Source: an uncultured Eubacterium sp.
GTDB taxonomy: Bacteria; Bacillota; Clostridia; Lachnospirales; Lachnospiraceae
Assembly: GCA_937915825.1 (NCBI GenBank)
Contig: CALGGT010000060.1
Coordinates: forward strand, 1 to 44,813
DNA: 44,813 nt
Direction: 5' to 3'
Below, one piece after another: positions 7,965 to 15,426 of this stretch. The notes beneath the pieces are model-generated. The model made no database searches. It saw only the letters and a program-made list of their open reading frames with translations, and was not told the DNA's origin. Position 1 is the stretch's first letter. Every line of letters begins with the position of its first letter. The translations under genes and the position numbers were made by a program.

Positions 7965-7971
7965 AGGATTC

Positions 7972-8907
7972 ATGAATAATACCATTTTACGATATGAGGT
8001 TATCAAACTGGAACAAGGACAACGCTTGGATACATTTTTAACCAAAAAGAACGAGGATTTATCCAGGAATTACGTCCAAACTCTGATCAAAGAAGGTCGC
8101 GTTTGGATTAACGAAGTTTTAGTAGATAAATGCAACCACATTGTAAAAGAATCCGATCAAATCAAATTATTAAAAGCAGAACCAGTGGAATTAGAGGCCA
8201 GGGCCGTTAATATTCCTTTGGACATCCTATATGAGGATGAGGATCTTTTAATCGTGAACAAGCCAAAAGGAATGGTGGTTCATCCGGCTGCCGGACACTG
8301 GGATGATACCTTGGTCAACGCATTGTTGTATCATTGCAAAGATCATCTATCCGGGATCAATGGCGTTCTTCGCCCCGGTATCGTTCATCGGATTGATAAA
8401 GATACCACCGGTGCCATCATTGTTTGTAAAAATGACCGTTCTCATCAAAAAATAGCGGAACAATTAAAAGAACACAGCATTACAAGAAAATATGTAGCAA
8501 TTGTTCATAACAATTTAAAAGAGGAGACCGGTACCATCGATATGCCCTTAGGAAGAGATCCTTATGACCGCAGACGTCGTCGCATTGACCAATCGGAAGC
8601 GGGGAAACGGGCAGTGACTCACTATAAAGTCTTAAATTCTCTCAATCATCAATTTAATTACATTGAATGTCAATTGGAAACGGGTAGAACCCACCAAATT
8701 CGCGTTCATATGGCATATATCGGACATCCCTTGTTAGGAGATCCCTTCTATGGTCCGAAAAAATGTCCATTCAAAAATCTACAGGGACAAACCCTTCATG
8801 CTGAAACAATCGGTTTCATTCATCCTACAAAAGAAGAATATATGGAATTTCACGCTCCTTTACCGGAATATTTCCAAAAATTATTGAATCAATTAGAAGA
8901 AAAATAG
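7972..8907 (+). CDS. rluD: RluD-family 23S rRNA pseudouridine synthase
   Basis: Isomerises specific uridines of large-subunit rRNA. ATG 7972 (MNNTILRYEV) is chosen over an upstream in-frame start because it lies directly after lspA with AAGGAG and AAAGGA before it; it gives 311 residues, normal for RluD. Residues ~15-75 form an S4 RNA-binding domain (QRLDTFLTKKNEDLSRNYVQ). The catalytic domain follows, with NKPKGMVVHPAAGH and GIVHRIDKDTTGAIIVCKND (the HRID Asp is catalytic), RKYVAIV, and the C-terminal LETGRTHQIRVHMAYIGHPLLGDPFYG. The assignment to the RluA/C/D family is sure; the exact target uridines are not. Confidence 0.95.
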   Translation: MNNTILRYEVIKLEQGQRLDTFLTKKNEDLSRNYVQTLIKEGRVWINEVLVDKCNHIVKESDQIKLLKAEPVELEARAVNIPLDILYEDEDLLIVNKPKGMVVHPAAGHWDDTLVNALLYHCKDHLSGINGVLRPGIVHRIDKDTTGAIIVCKNDRSHQKIAEQLKEHSITRKYVAIVHNNLKEETGTIDMPLGRDPYDRRRRRIDQSEAGKRAVTHYKVLNSLNHQFNYIECQLETGRTHQIRVHMAYIGHPLLGDPFYGPKKCPFKNLQGQTLHAETIGFIHPTKEEYMEFHAPLPEYFQKLLNQLEEK

Positions 8908-8917
8908 AGAAATAGGC

Positions 8918-8946
8918 TTGACTTTTATGTTCTATTGTAGTAGAAT
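8918..8946 (+). promoter_or_regulatory. Strong sigma-A promoter with an overlapping dyad, ahead of the BlaI-type gene
   Basis: TTGACT (8918-8923), a 17-bp spacer and TAGAAT (8941-8946). A dyad TTCTA...TAGAA (8930-8945) overlaps the -10 box and contains ATTGTAGTA, which resembles one half of a BlaI/MecI-type TACAnnTGTA operator. Autoregulation by the downstream repressor is a reasonable guess, not shown. Confidence 0.6.
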
Positions 8947-9307
8947 GTTTTTGAGTGATAACGCTAAATCTATGACTTTTTAAGGTTAAAACTCAAATAA
9001 TTCGATTTTGAAATTTCATGATTTCAAATAGAATATTAATTCTACACTTGAAGAATATAATAATTTGATTATAAGACAAACTATAGAGAATACAGGAAAA
9101 TAAATTTTAAACGAATTTACTTAATAATCAATTGATAAAACAATCGTGAGAAATTGTGAGAAGGTTATGTAATTATGGTAGAGCCGGATATCGGATCATC
9201 GATCATTCAATGGGGCGGTGCACGTATCATCGAATGATAAGAGAATTGAGGATCATCCGATCCGATCATCCGTGCTTTTAAACATCAAAGGGAGGTTTAG
9301 GATCTCA
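8947..9307 (+). other. About 360-bp AT-rich leader before the BlaI-type gene, no convincing gene
   Basis: Strongly AT-rich. It holds two adjoining dyads: TTTGAAAT/ATTTCAAA (9007-9028) and the perfect TAGAAT-ATTA-ATTCTA (9029-9044). A 20-codon frame (9175-9237, MVEPDIGSSIIQWGGARIIE) is open but has no clear ribosome site. GATCATC-containing motifs recur at 9192-9272. No known riboswitch class is recognised. Confidence 0.4.
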
Positions 9308-9685
9308 ATGGCAAAGAAGTCAAAGAACGAAATCAGACTTCATGAAGGTGAATTAAATGTAATGGAGCTTTTATGGAGTAATAAAGAATTAGCTGCAAAA
9401 GATATTTCTAAAATCATTAAAGAATATATTGGATGGGAAAAGAATACCACATACACCTATATCAAACGATTAATTGATAAGGGAGCGATCGTACGAAAAG
9501 ATCCTGGCTTTATGTGTCATGCATCCATTACCAAAAAACAAGTTCAGGATATTGAAACCAATGTTTTGATTAAGAACTTATACAACGGATCCATTGAAAC
9601 ATTTATCCATGATTATTTTGAAAATAAGAAGTTAAGTCAGGAAGAGATCCAAGCAATGAAACGAATCATTCAGGAACAAAGCTAA
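9308..9685 (+). CDS. BlaI/MecI/CopY-family winged-helix repressor
   Basis: A 125-residue DNA-binding protein. The start ATG 9308 has GGGAGG (9290-9295) 12 bases upstream and gives the family's normal length; an in-frame GTG at 9218 is less likely. Residues ~8-75 form the winged helix with typical BlaI wording: LNVMELLWSNKELAAKDISK, then KNTTYTYIKRLIDKGAI (recognition helix and wing). The C-terminal part (LIKNLYNGSIETFIHDYF) is the helical dimerisation and protease-sensitive region. In classical systems BlaI is paired with the BlaR1 sensor protease and beta-lactamase genes; neither is present here, so the signal and targets are unknown. A terminator follows 32 bases after the stop codon, so the gene is a single transcription unit. 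Confidence 0.88.
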   Translation: MAKKSKNEIRLHEGELNVMELLWSNKELAAKDISKIIKEYIGWEKNTTYTYIKRLIDKGAIVRKDPGFMCHASITKKQVQDIETNVLIKNLYNGSIETFIHDYFENKKLSQEEIQAMKRIIQEQS

Positions 9686-9717
9686 CGTTCCGAAATCATG
9701 CAATTTAATACAACATC

Positions 9718-9754
9718 AAAAGCTTGCAGTACAAAAGATGCTGCAAGCTTTTTT
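9718..9754 (+). terminator. Rho-independent terminator after the BlaI-type gene
   Basis: Stem AAAAGCTTGCAG (9718-9729) pairs with CTGCAAGCTTTT (9741-9752) around an 11-base loop, followed by Ts. Confidence 0.9.
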
Positions 9755-9880
9755 CGAATGGATCGATCCATCCTTATGATCAAAACATCCATTTTCAAAA
9801 TTTCTTAAGGATACTAAGGAGAAAGAAGTGTGGGGTTTCATCTTAACTCTCTTGGACAAACTCCAGTTTTTCAAAAAGAC

Positions 9881-9909
9881 TTTACAGGAAACACATCCTA
9901 TGATATAAT
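9881..9909 (+). promoter_or_regulatory. Sigma-A promoter of the tyrosine recombinase gene
   Basis: TTTACA (9881-9886), a 17-bp spacer and a perfect TATAAT (9904-9909). Transcription would begin at about 9916, downstream of a possible GTG start at 9830, which favours ATG 9965 as the real start of the following gene. Confidence 0.75.
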
Positions 9910-9964
9910 AGATATAGATTTATATCCAAACAATCCGTATGTTATGAAGGAGGTTTACCCGATT

Positions 9965-11038
9965 ATGAAAGAATCTCAATTAACCTATTATGAGGAAACC
10001 AATCGAGCAAACACATTAAAGCTTCGTGAAGTTCTAAAAACAATGCCTTACTTTACAAAAGATTTTTTTAGAGCTCTGGAACCAAATACCTCTACCAAAA
10101 CCAGAATTTCTTACGTATACGATATACGCATCTTTTTTTACTTTCTGATCACGTCCAATCCCTCCTTTAAAGACAAAGAAATCGTTGACATACGACTTTC
10201 GGATCTGGAAAAACTAGAACCCGTGGATATTGAGGAATATTTAGAGTTTTTAAAATACTACAAAGACGCGGACGGTAAAATCCATACCAACAAAGAACGT
10301 GGCTTACATCGTAAATTGGCTGCGATCCGAAGTTTCTATGCCTATTATTATAAACGGGAATTGATCCGTAAGAATCCAACCGTTATTGTCGATATGCCAA
10401 AACTCCATAAAAGGGAAATCATTCGCCTGGATTCCGATGAAGTTTCGGAGTTACTTTCATATGTTGAACATGGTGGCGACAACATGACAGGTATGAAAAA
10501 AGTTTATTTCGAAAAAAATAAGGAAAGAAATTTGGCGTTGTTTACTTTATTATTAGGTACCGGTATCCGTGTGTCCGAATGTGTCGGTTTGGATCTGAAT
10601 GATGTGGATTTTAAGAATCATCGCATCCGAATTATGCGAAAAGGCGGTAAAGAGGACTTTGTTTACTTTGGGGATGAAGTAGCTTCTGCCCTACTCTCCT
10701 ATTTTGAAGTTCGCAAAAACATCGAAACAAAGCCAGGTCACGAGCAAGCTTTATTTTTATCGGTCCAAAAGCGGCGATTATGCGTGCAATCCATTGAAAA
10801 TCTTGTGAAAGACTGTGCGATGCACGTAACAACCATCAAACATATTACCCCTCACAAATTACGAAGTACCTATGGTACCAGTTTATACCGTAATACAGGC
10901 GATATTTACCTGGTGGCAGAAGTACTTGGCCATAACGACGTTAATACGACTCGAAAGCATTATGCGGCTTTAGATGAAGACCGTAAAAAAATGGCTGCTA
11001 CCGCTGTATCTTTACGAAAAGATAACAAACAACAATAG
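9965..11038 (+). CDS. XerS/XerC-like site-specific tyrosine recombinase
   Basis: Cuts and rejoins DNA through a catalytic tyrosine; Xer enzymes resolve chromosome dimers at a dif site. ATG 9965 is chosen because AGGAGG (9948-9953) precedes it by 11 bases and the only good promoter lies at 9881-9909. The 357-residue product has an N-terminal core-binding domain (about 20-130) and a C-terminal catalytic domain. Catalytic residues visible are Arg in LLLGTGIRVSECVGL, Lys in RKGGKEDFVYF, His-x-x-Arg in TPHKLRSTYGTSLY, and His and Tyr in LGHNDVNTTRKHYA. The length, about 50 residues more than XerC or XerD, is like the single-recombinase XerS type. No phage genes adjoin it, which argues for a housekeeping enzyme over an integrase. 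Confidence 0.88.
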   Translation: MKESQLTYYEETNRANTLKLREVLKTMPYFTKDFFRALEPNTSTKTRISYVYDIRIFFYFLITSNPSFKDKEIVDIRLSDLEKLEPVDIEEYLEFLKYYKDADGKIHTNKERGLHRKLAAIRSFYAYYYKRELIRKNPTVIVDMPKLHKREIIRLDSDEVSELLSYVEHGGDNMTGMKKVYFEKNKERNLALFTLLLGTGIRVSECVGLDLNDVDFKNHRIRIMRKGGKEDFVYFGDEVASALLSYFEVRKNIETKPGHEQALFLSVQKRRLCVQSIENLVKDCAMHVTTIKHITPHKLRSTYGTSLYRNTGDIYLVAEVLGHNDVNTTRKHYAALDEDRKKMAATAVSLRKDNKQQ

Positions 11039-11065
11039 CAGCCAAAACATCTTTCAATTTTCAGT

Positions 11066-13267
11066 TTATCGACCGGTAGGATAAGTGCTGAAATATTGAT
11101 TAATCGTCTTATAAATGGTTTTCGACGCATTCTTTTGCCAGGATGTACTTGTTAACAGGCTATAGTCCACATTACCGGTTATAAAGCCTAATTCAATTAA
11201 AATGGCCGGAACCGAATTGTATTTACAAACATAGTAGTTTGCCGTCTTAACGCCTCGATCCTTGGTTCCCAATGCAGATATCATATTATTCTTCATAATC
11301 GTAGCCATGGACTTACTGGTAATCCCTGAGAAGGAAGACTTATTATTGGAGGTACAATAATAAACTTCCGTACCGTTCGCACTGGAATTCACAGCTGAAT
11401 TACAATGTACACTGATGAATATATCAGCTTCCACTTTCTTCGCAAATGCAGCTCTCCCGGATAATTCCATAAACGTATCACTTTTTCTTGTCCAATAAAC
11501 TTTTGTTGTAGGAGCATTGGTTTGGAAATATTTTTTTAGGTAAGTGTAGGCCACCTTAAGATTAATTGTCTTCTCATAGGTTCCGTTACTTACAGCTCCC
11601 GAGTCCGCATTTCCATGCCCTGCGTCTACAACAACAATATTCTTGTAAATCGAACTGGGTTTCCCCATTTGAACCACAAAATACTTTGATTTTTCAAATA
11701 TCTTATATCCCTGCAAGGTTGTGGTTGATACCGTTATTACCGTATTTCCATCCGAATTTAAATCAACCGTAACACCTGAAATTAGATCACTTCCAACAAT
11801 TGGCGGGTTTGAGGATAAATCCCCCACGTGATTTCCTTTCATAATGATCTGGAATTGATTTTTCATATAATTATCTTCATTGGAAATCTGATTGATCGTT
11901 ACTCCATCCGGTTTCGGAATGGATAATTGATACGCTTTATTCCCGGTTCCTTCCGGAACCACATGAAATGTTAAAACATTTCCTTCAACACCATAGGAAT
12001 ATTCCATGGAATCCAAGCATCGAATGGTAAAGGTCACTGCATTTCCACTACTTACTTTTACGTCCACCTGATCTAAAATCGTTCCAAATTTTCCAAATGT
12101 TTTTGTCTTTAACGGATAAGAAGATGTGGCGGGAATGGTTAATGTAATAATCTTATCATCACGGGTTGCCGTAGTTTGTTCCATTACAGAGGCTAACGTT
12201 CCTTTGATTTGGAAGGAAACTCCCTGTTCACTTTTATCATAGGTGGCTAAAACATCATAAATAACATTTTTAGAAGTATCATTGGATGTGGTGGACCAAT
12301 GAAAATAGGTTAAATCATGTAATTTTAAGGAATAGGCAGTTGTCTCATAGGAAAGTCCCATTTTTTTACTGACATTGTTAGCCGGAACACATAGATAACT
12401 TTGATTGTTATCCAAGCGTTGAATCGTTGTCATGGGATTCTTCATCGTAATGGACTTGCCATCATAGGAAGCACTTTTCTGATCCAAGACCATCTCCAGA
12501 CGATGATCCGTAGCATCGTTGCTGACCTTTAATTTTTGCGAAGAAACATCATAAGAGTAATTGAATTCACATACACTTTTTAATGTTTCCTCCGCCGGCA
12601 TATAAAGGACACCGCCAACAGAAAGTGCTGGAATGGATTTATTCAAGCTATGCTTTTTCCCATTATATTTAAAGGTTGTATAGACTTTGGCATTCTTGGT
12701 TTTTCCAAAAATCTGTACCGGAATTCCTTTGGAAATAAGAATCTTTTTCCCGGATATTTTCGTGACATAACCTAAATTCTTACTGATAAATTTAATCGGA
12801 ACATAAATTCGAGTCTTCTTTTTGGTTATATAACGTACCTTAACCGGTGCTGCGGCAAGCTTTTTTTTCTGTCCGTTTACATATCCGTACTTTTTATTCA
12901 AATACAGTGTAACCTTGCGATTGTTAGCCTCAAACGTAATGGTATTTCCGGATAATTTATTCGTAATGCCGGAAATGGATGAAAACGTATCCGCATAAGA
13001 AACCATGGGGACATTGTTAATGGAAAGTCCCGGATATTTTGTCTGGTTCTTAACCGCCTTTCCCTGGGAAGATGTAACATATTGTTTTCCCTTATAGGAC
13101 ACAGTTTTATTGTTGATCTTTAAAGGAATACTTGCGGCTGCCTGAGCAGAATAAGAAGAAAATACGATTCCCAGGATCATCGCGATAAAACAAGCAAGCA
13201 TCCCCAAATATACAGTTGAATGATACAAACGATTTATATAGTCTGTGACTTTACGTCCCGTTTTCAT
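11066..13267 (-). CDS. Secreted N-acetylmuramoyl-L-alanine amidase with stalk and AMIN-like domains
   Basis: Hydrolyses the bond between muramic acid and the stem peptide of peptidoglycan outside the cell. The start (ATG at 13267, MKTGRKVTDYINRLY) has GGAGAAG about 9 bases upstream; 733 residues. A signal peptide or anchor spans about residues 16-45, ending SAQAAA. It is followed by copper-amine-oxidase-N-like stalk domains (about 45-330, with VSYKGKQYV and RIYVPIKFISKNLGY), AMIN-like beta domains (about 340-530) and a C-terminal Amidase_3 domain (about 545-730). The zinc and catalytic residues are seen in VVDAGHGNADSGA (His), YEKTIN (Glu), IFISVHCNSA (His) and ILIELGFITG (Glu). It is convergent with the recombinase gene (27 bases apart), and the next gene upstream encodes a LysM protein. 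Confidence 0.92.
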   Translation of the reverse strand: MKTGRKVTDYINRLYHSTVYLGMLACFIAMILGIVFSSYSAQAAASIPLKINNKTVSYKGKQYVTSSQGKAVKNQTKYPGLSINNVPMVSYADTFSSISGITNKLSGNTITFEANNRKVTLYLNKKYGYVNGQKKKLAAAPVKVRYITKKKTRIYVPIKFISKNLGYVTKISGKKILISKGIPVQIFGKTKNAKVYTTFKYNGKKHSLNKSIPALSVGGVLYMPAEETLKSVCEFNYSYDVSSQKLKVSNDATDHRLEMVLDQKSASYDGKSITMKNPMTTIQRLDNNQSYLCVPANNVSKKMGLSYETTAYSLKLHDLTYFHWSTTSNDTSKNVIYDVLATYDKSEQGVSFQIKGTLASVMEQTTATRDDKIITLTIPATSSYPLKTKTFGKFGTILDQVDVKVSSGNAVTFTIRCLDSMEYSYGVEGNVLTFHVVPEGTGNKAYQLSIPKPDGVTINQISNEDNYMKNQFQIIMKGNHVGDLSSNPPIVGSDLISGVTVDLNSDGNTVITVSTTTLQGYKIFEKSKYFVVQMGKPSSIYKNIVVVDAGHGNADSGAVSNGTYEKTINLKVAYTYLKKYFQTNAPTTKVYWTRKSDTFMELSGRAAFAKKVEADIFISVHCNSAVNSSANGTEVYYCTSNNKSSFSGITSKSMATIMKNNMISALGTKDRGVKTANYYVCKYNSVPAILIELGFITGNVDYSLLTSTSWQKNASKTIYKTINQYFSTYPTGR

Positions 13268-13289
13268 GGTTAGAACTTCTCCTATTCTT

Positions 13290-13339
13290 CGTATAATACG
13301 GATACATCCTATCATGAAAACTTGACATAATAATGTCAA
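13290..13339 (-). promoter_or_regulatory. Palindromes upstream of the amidase gene, possible promoter/operator
   Basis: A perfect 18-bp dyad TTGACATAATAATGTCAA (13322-13339), whose minus-strand copy begins with a consensus -35 TTGACA; the -10 at 17 bp (CATGAT) is weak. A second palindrome, CGTATAATACG, lies at 13290-13300. The pair looks like an operator region, but no regulator is identified. Confidence 0.4.
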
Positions 13340-13356
13340 TATAAAAAAATATCTAG

Positions 13357-13785
13357 TTAAATCTCATAAATGGGAAGCAAAATGTATTTCCCCTTTTGTA
13401 TGGAATTATCCTTCATATGATTCAATTCCTTAATCTCACGAATGTAATTCTTGATTTCCCGGCTGTTTGGCGGCAGAATTTCATCACCGGTTTGGGAATG
13501 AACATGTTGTAAGGATTCCTCTAAATAGCTCTTTGCTAATTTCCATAAACTATCACCCTGTTTGACCATAACGGATTGATACGATGCAACCCGAAAGTCT
13601 CTGGTTGTTACTTCCTCCGAAGGTGTGTCAATGAATACGGATACAGAACATGGCGTGACAACCGGTGACGATTCCGCCTGAATGGTTTTATGACATAATA
13701 AAAAAGTTGTGATCAATAATAATATTCCCAGTACGATGGCGATCCTTCTCCAATTCCAATTTGTTTTGACTGATTTATTTTTCAT
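13357..13785 (-). CDS. Membrane-anchored LysM protein under SOS (LexA) control, YneA-like
   Basis: 142 residues from ATG 13785 (MKNKSVKTNW), chosen because GGAGAG lies about 8 bases upstream and the mapped promoter excludes the longer frame. A basic N-terminus is followed by one membrane helix (about residues 13-32), a linker, and a LysM peptidoglycan-binding domain (VKQGDSLWKLAKSYL, then IQKGKYILLPIYEI) with an insertion of about 35 residues. The promoter contains LexA boxes (see 13810-13887). SOS-induced small membrane LysM proteins that delay division are known as YneA in Bacillus and relatives, so a DNA-damage division inhibitor is the best inference. Unlike yneA it is not beside lexA. 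The amidase gene downstream, 89 bases away, may have its own promoter. Confidence 0.75.
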   Translation of the reverse strand: MKNKSVKTNWNWRRIAIVLGILLLITTFLLCHKTIQAESSPVVTPCSVSVFIDTPSEEVTTRDFRVASYQSVMVKQGDSLWKLAKSYLEESLQHVHSQTGDEILPPNSREIKNYIREIKELNHMKDNSIQKGKYILLPIYEI

Positions 13786-13809
13786 ATGCATCACTCTCCA
13801 AATAAAAAA

Positions 13810-13887
13810 CAAACAAATGTTCGATTCAGTGTTATTAGTATAACATGCGAACATTTGTTTGTCAATAGATATTCGAACATTTATTCG
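13810..13887 (-). promoter_or_regulatory. SOS promoter: sigma-A boxes with three LexA-type operators
   Basis: On the minus strand TTGACA (13860-13865), a 17-bp spacer and TATACT (13837-13842). The Gram-positive LexA (DinR) box CGAACATTTGTTTG occurs perfectly at 13848-13861, lying between -35 and -10. An identical copy in inverted orientation is at 13810-13823, near +10. A third, imperfect copy (CGAACATTTATTCG) is at 13874-13887. Transcription reads into the LysM gene. Confidence 0.85.
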
Positions 13888-13896
13888 ATTTTTTTA

Positions 13897-15426
13897 TCAT
13901 TCCAATGGGATATCTTTCCCGATTTTTCCGATCATTTCTTCATATAAGTCCGTTCCGTAACTGGAGTAATGCGGTTTTCCCGGGATCATTTTAAAGGTTC
14001 GTTTTCCATCGGATCTGCGCCCTGCAATAAGAAACCGGATTCCTTTATCCTGTTCTTCGTAGCGTTTATTGGCAAACTCATATAAGTGTGTGACCATCCA
14101 AATATGAATCCCCTTCTCAAACATAGGCAAGATGATTTCTTCCGCAATCCCTGCCCCTTCTTTCTCCGTTGTAGAGGCAAAGGATTCATTTAACAGAACC
14201 AGCGAATCCGGCGTAAGATTGTCCAGGATTTTACTCATCCGCTTCAACTCCTCTTCCAGTCGTCCGCTGGAAAGTGTCACGTCTTCTTTTCTGGTAAAAT
14301 GGGTATGAATCCGATCGTAAAACCTTCCCTCAAAGGTTTGACAGGGAACGGGGATCCCGCATTGGAACAGAACCTGGGCAATTCCAAAGCTTCGTAAAAA
14401 GGTAGATTTTCCACCCTGATTGGCGCCGGTGATCAGGACAAAATTCTCTCCGTTTAAGGTTAGATCGTTGGTGACCGGCATGGTCTGCGTATACAAAGCT
14501 AAGGAAAGATCGTATAATTCTTCCAGGTGTAATTCTTCTTCCCGGTAGGTTCCATCACATAGGGGAAGGGATAATTCCTTCATTCGCTGTTTGAACTGGG
14601 AAATCCCCTTGTAATAAGCCATTTCCTCATAAAAATGCTGGAAAAATTTCTTACTCTCCTGAATCCAGGGCTCCAACATTTGGCGAACCACCTTCATATT
14701 GGCTTCAATAAAGGAATATAAATCCTTTTCCAGCTCCTCATCTTCCACCAGAATGGTATCTTTTTTGGCGATTTTATAGAACAATCGCTTCATTTGGGAT
14801 GGTTTGGCATTGGGCCGCACTTCTGCCTTTTTTCGTTTCACCTGCTTCATGGTGCTTTGTTCCAGCTTGAACCCGCCGCTTAAGCGGATTTGAAAAAGCG
14901 CCTCACCTCCGGTGGAATAAAACCCCATATCGTAGAGGATCTCCTTGAGATCGTCCAGAGGGTACTCTTCCAGACGTCTTTTTAAATCCACAAGACCCTC
15001 CGCGCGAAATCCATGTTTTTGGAGAATTTCCCGAAGGAAAATATACGCATTCGTCAATTCCTCTGCAAAGGACAACGAGGATAGGATCCGGGAGGACGAA
15101 GAAGTATTTTGTCCTCGATCCTGACTTTCTTCTCGTTTTTTCTTCCGGATCAAAACTTCCGATTCTTTCGCCAGGGTAAATAACTCTTCCAATCCATCCG
15201 GATGCTCCGAAAGATCCTTCTGAATCTCTTTTCGATATTCTAAGGTTTCTTCCATTGTAACTGGTGTTGCGATCACGTGATTTAACGCATCTTGCATCTG
15301 CGCATCCCCAGCGGACATATTTTTAAGGATCATAGTAAGATTTAAATCCTTCACCATATCCGGGTAGGATGTATACGGCTTAAAATCCTGAAGCGCGTGA
15401 TCCCGGTACAACAAAAAAGGTTCCAT
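13897..15426 (-). CDS. Diverged MutS-like ATPase, second of a pair
   Basis: 509 residues. The C-terminal ~190 residues are a MutS-type ABC ATPase: Walker A GANQGGKST at 334-342, an SSGRLEEELKRM signature-like helix, a Walker B-like region reading SLVLLNESFAST (Asn-Glu where MutS has Asp-Glu), and WMVTHL. The N-terminal part is helical, like the MutS lever/clamp region, but there is no mismatch-recognition domain with the Phe-x-Glu motif and no Smr nuclease domain. Its start codon overlaps the stop codon of the upstream homologue (TAATG), indicating coupled translation and perhaps a heterodimer. It lies downstream of rpoZ at the end of the yicC operon. DNA repair or recombination is a family guess; the actual substrate is unknown. 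Confidence 0.8.
   Translation of the reverse strand: MEPFLLYRDHALQDFKPYTSYPDMVKDLNLTMILKNMSAGDAQMQDALNHVIATPVTMEETLEYRKEIQKDLSEHPDGLEELFTLAKESEVLIRKKKREESQDRGQNTSSSSRILSSLSFAEELTNAYIFLREILQKHGFRAEGLVDLKRRLEEYPLDDLKEILYDMGFYSTGGEALFQIRLSGGFKLEQSTMKQVKRKKAEVRPNAKPSQMKRLFYKIAKKDTILVEDEELEKDLYSFIEANMKVVRQMLEPWIQESKKFFQHFYEEMAYYKGISQFKQRMKELSLPLCDGTYREEELHLEELYDLSLALYTQTMPVTNDLTLNGENFVLITGANQGGKSTFLRSFGIAQVLFQCGIPVPCQTFEGRFYDRIHTHFTRKEDVTLSSGRLEEELKRMSKILDNLTPDSLVLLNESFASTTEKEGAGIAEEIILPMFEKGIHIWMVTHLYEFANKRYEEQDKGIRFLIAGRRSDGKRTFKMIPGKPHYSSYGTDLYEEMIGKIGKDIPLE

Noticed and set aside
9218..9307. An upstream GTG start for the BlaI-type protein
   Set aside because: It would add 30 residues without family likeness and lacks a good ribosome site, while ATG 9308 has GGGAGG and gives normal length.
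9830..11038. Tyrosine recombinase as the integrase of a mobile element
   Set aside because: No att-like repeats, relaxase, phage or transposon genes adjoin it; neighbours are housekeeping genes and the length fits Xer-type enzymes.
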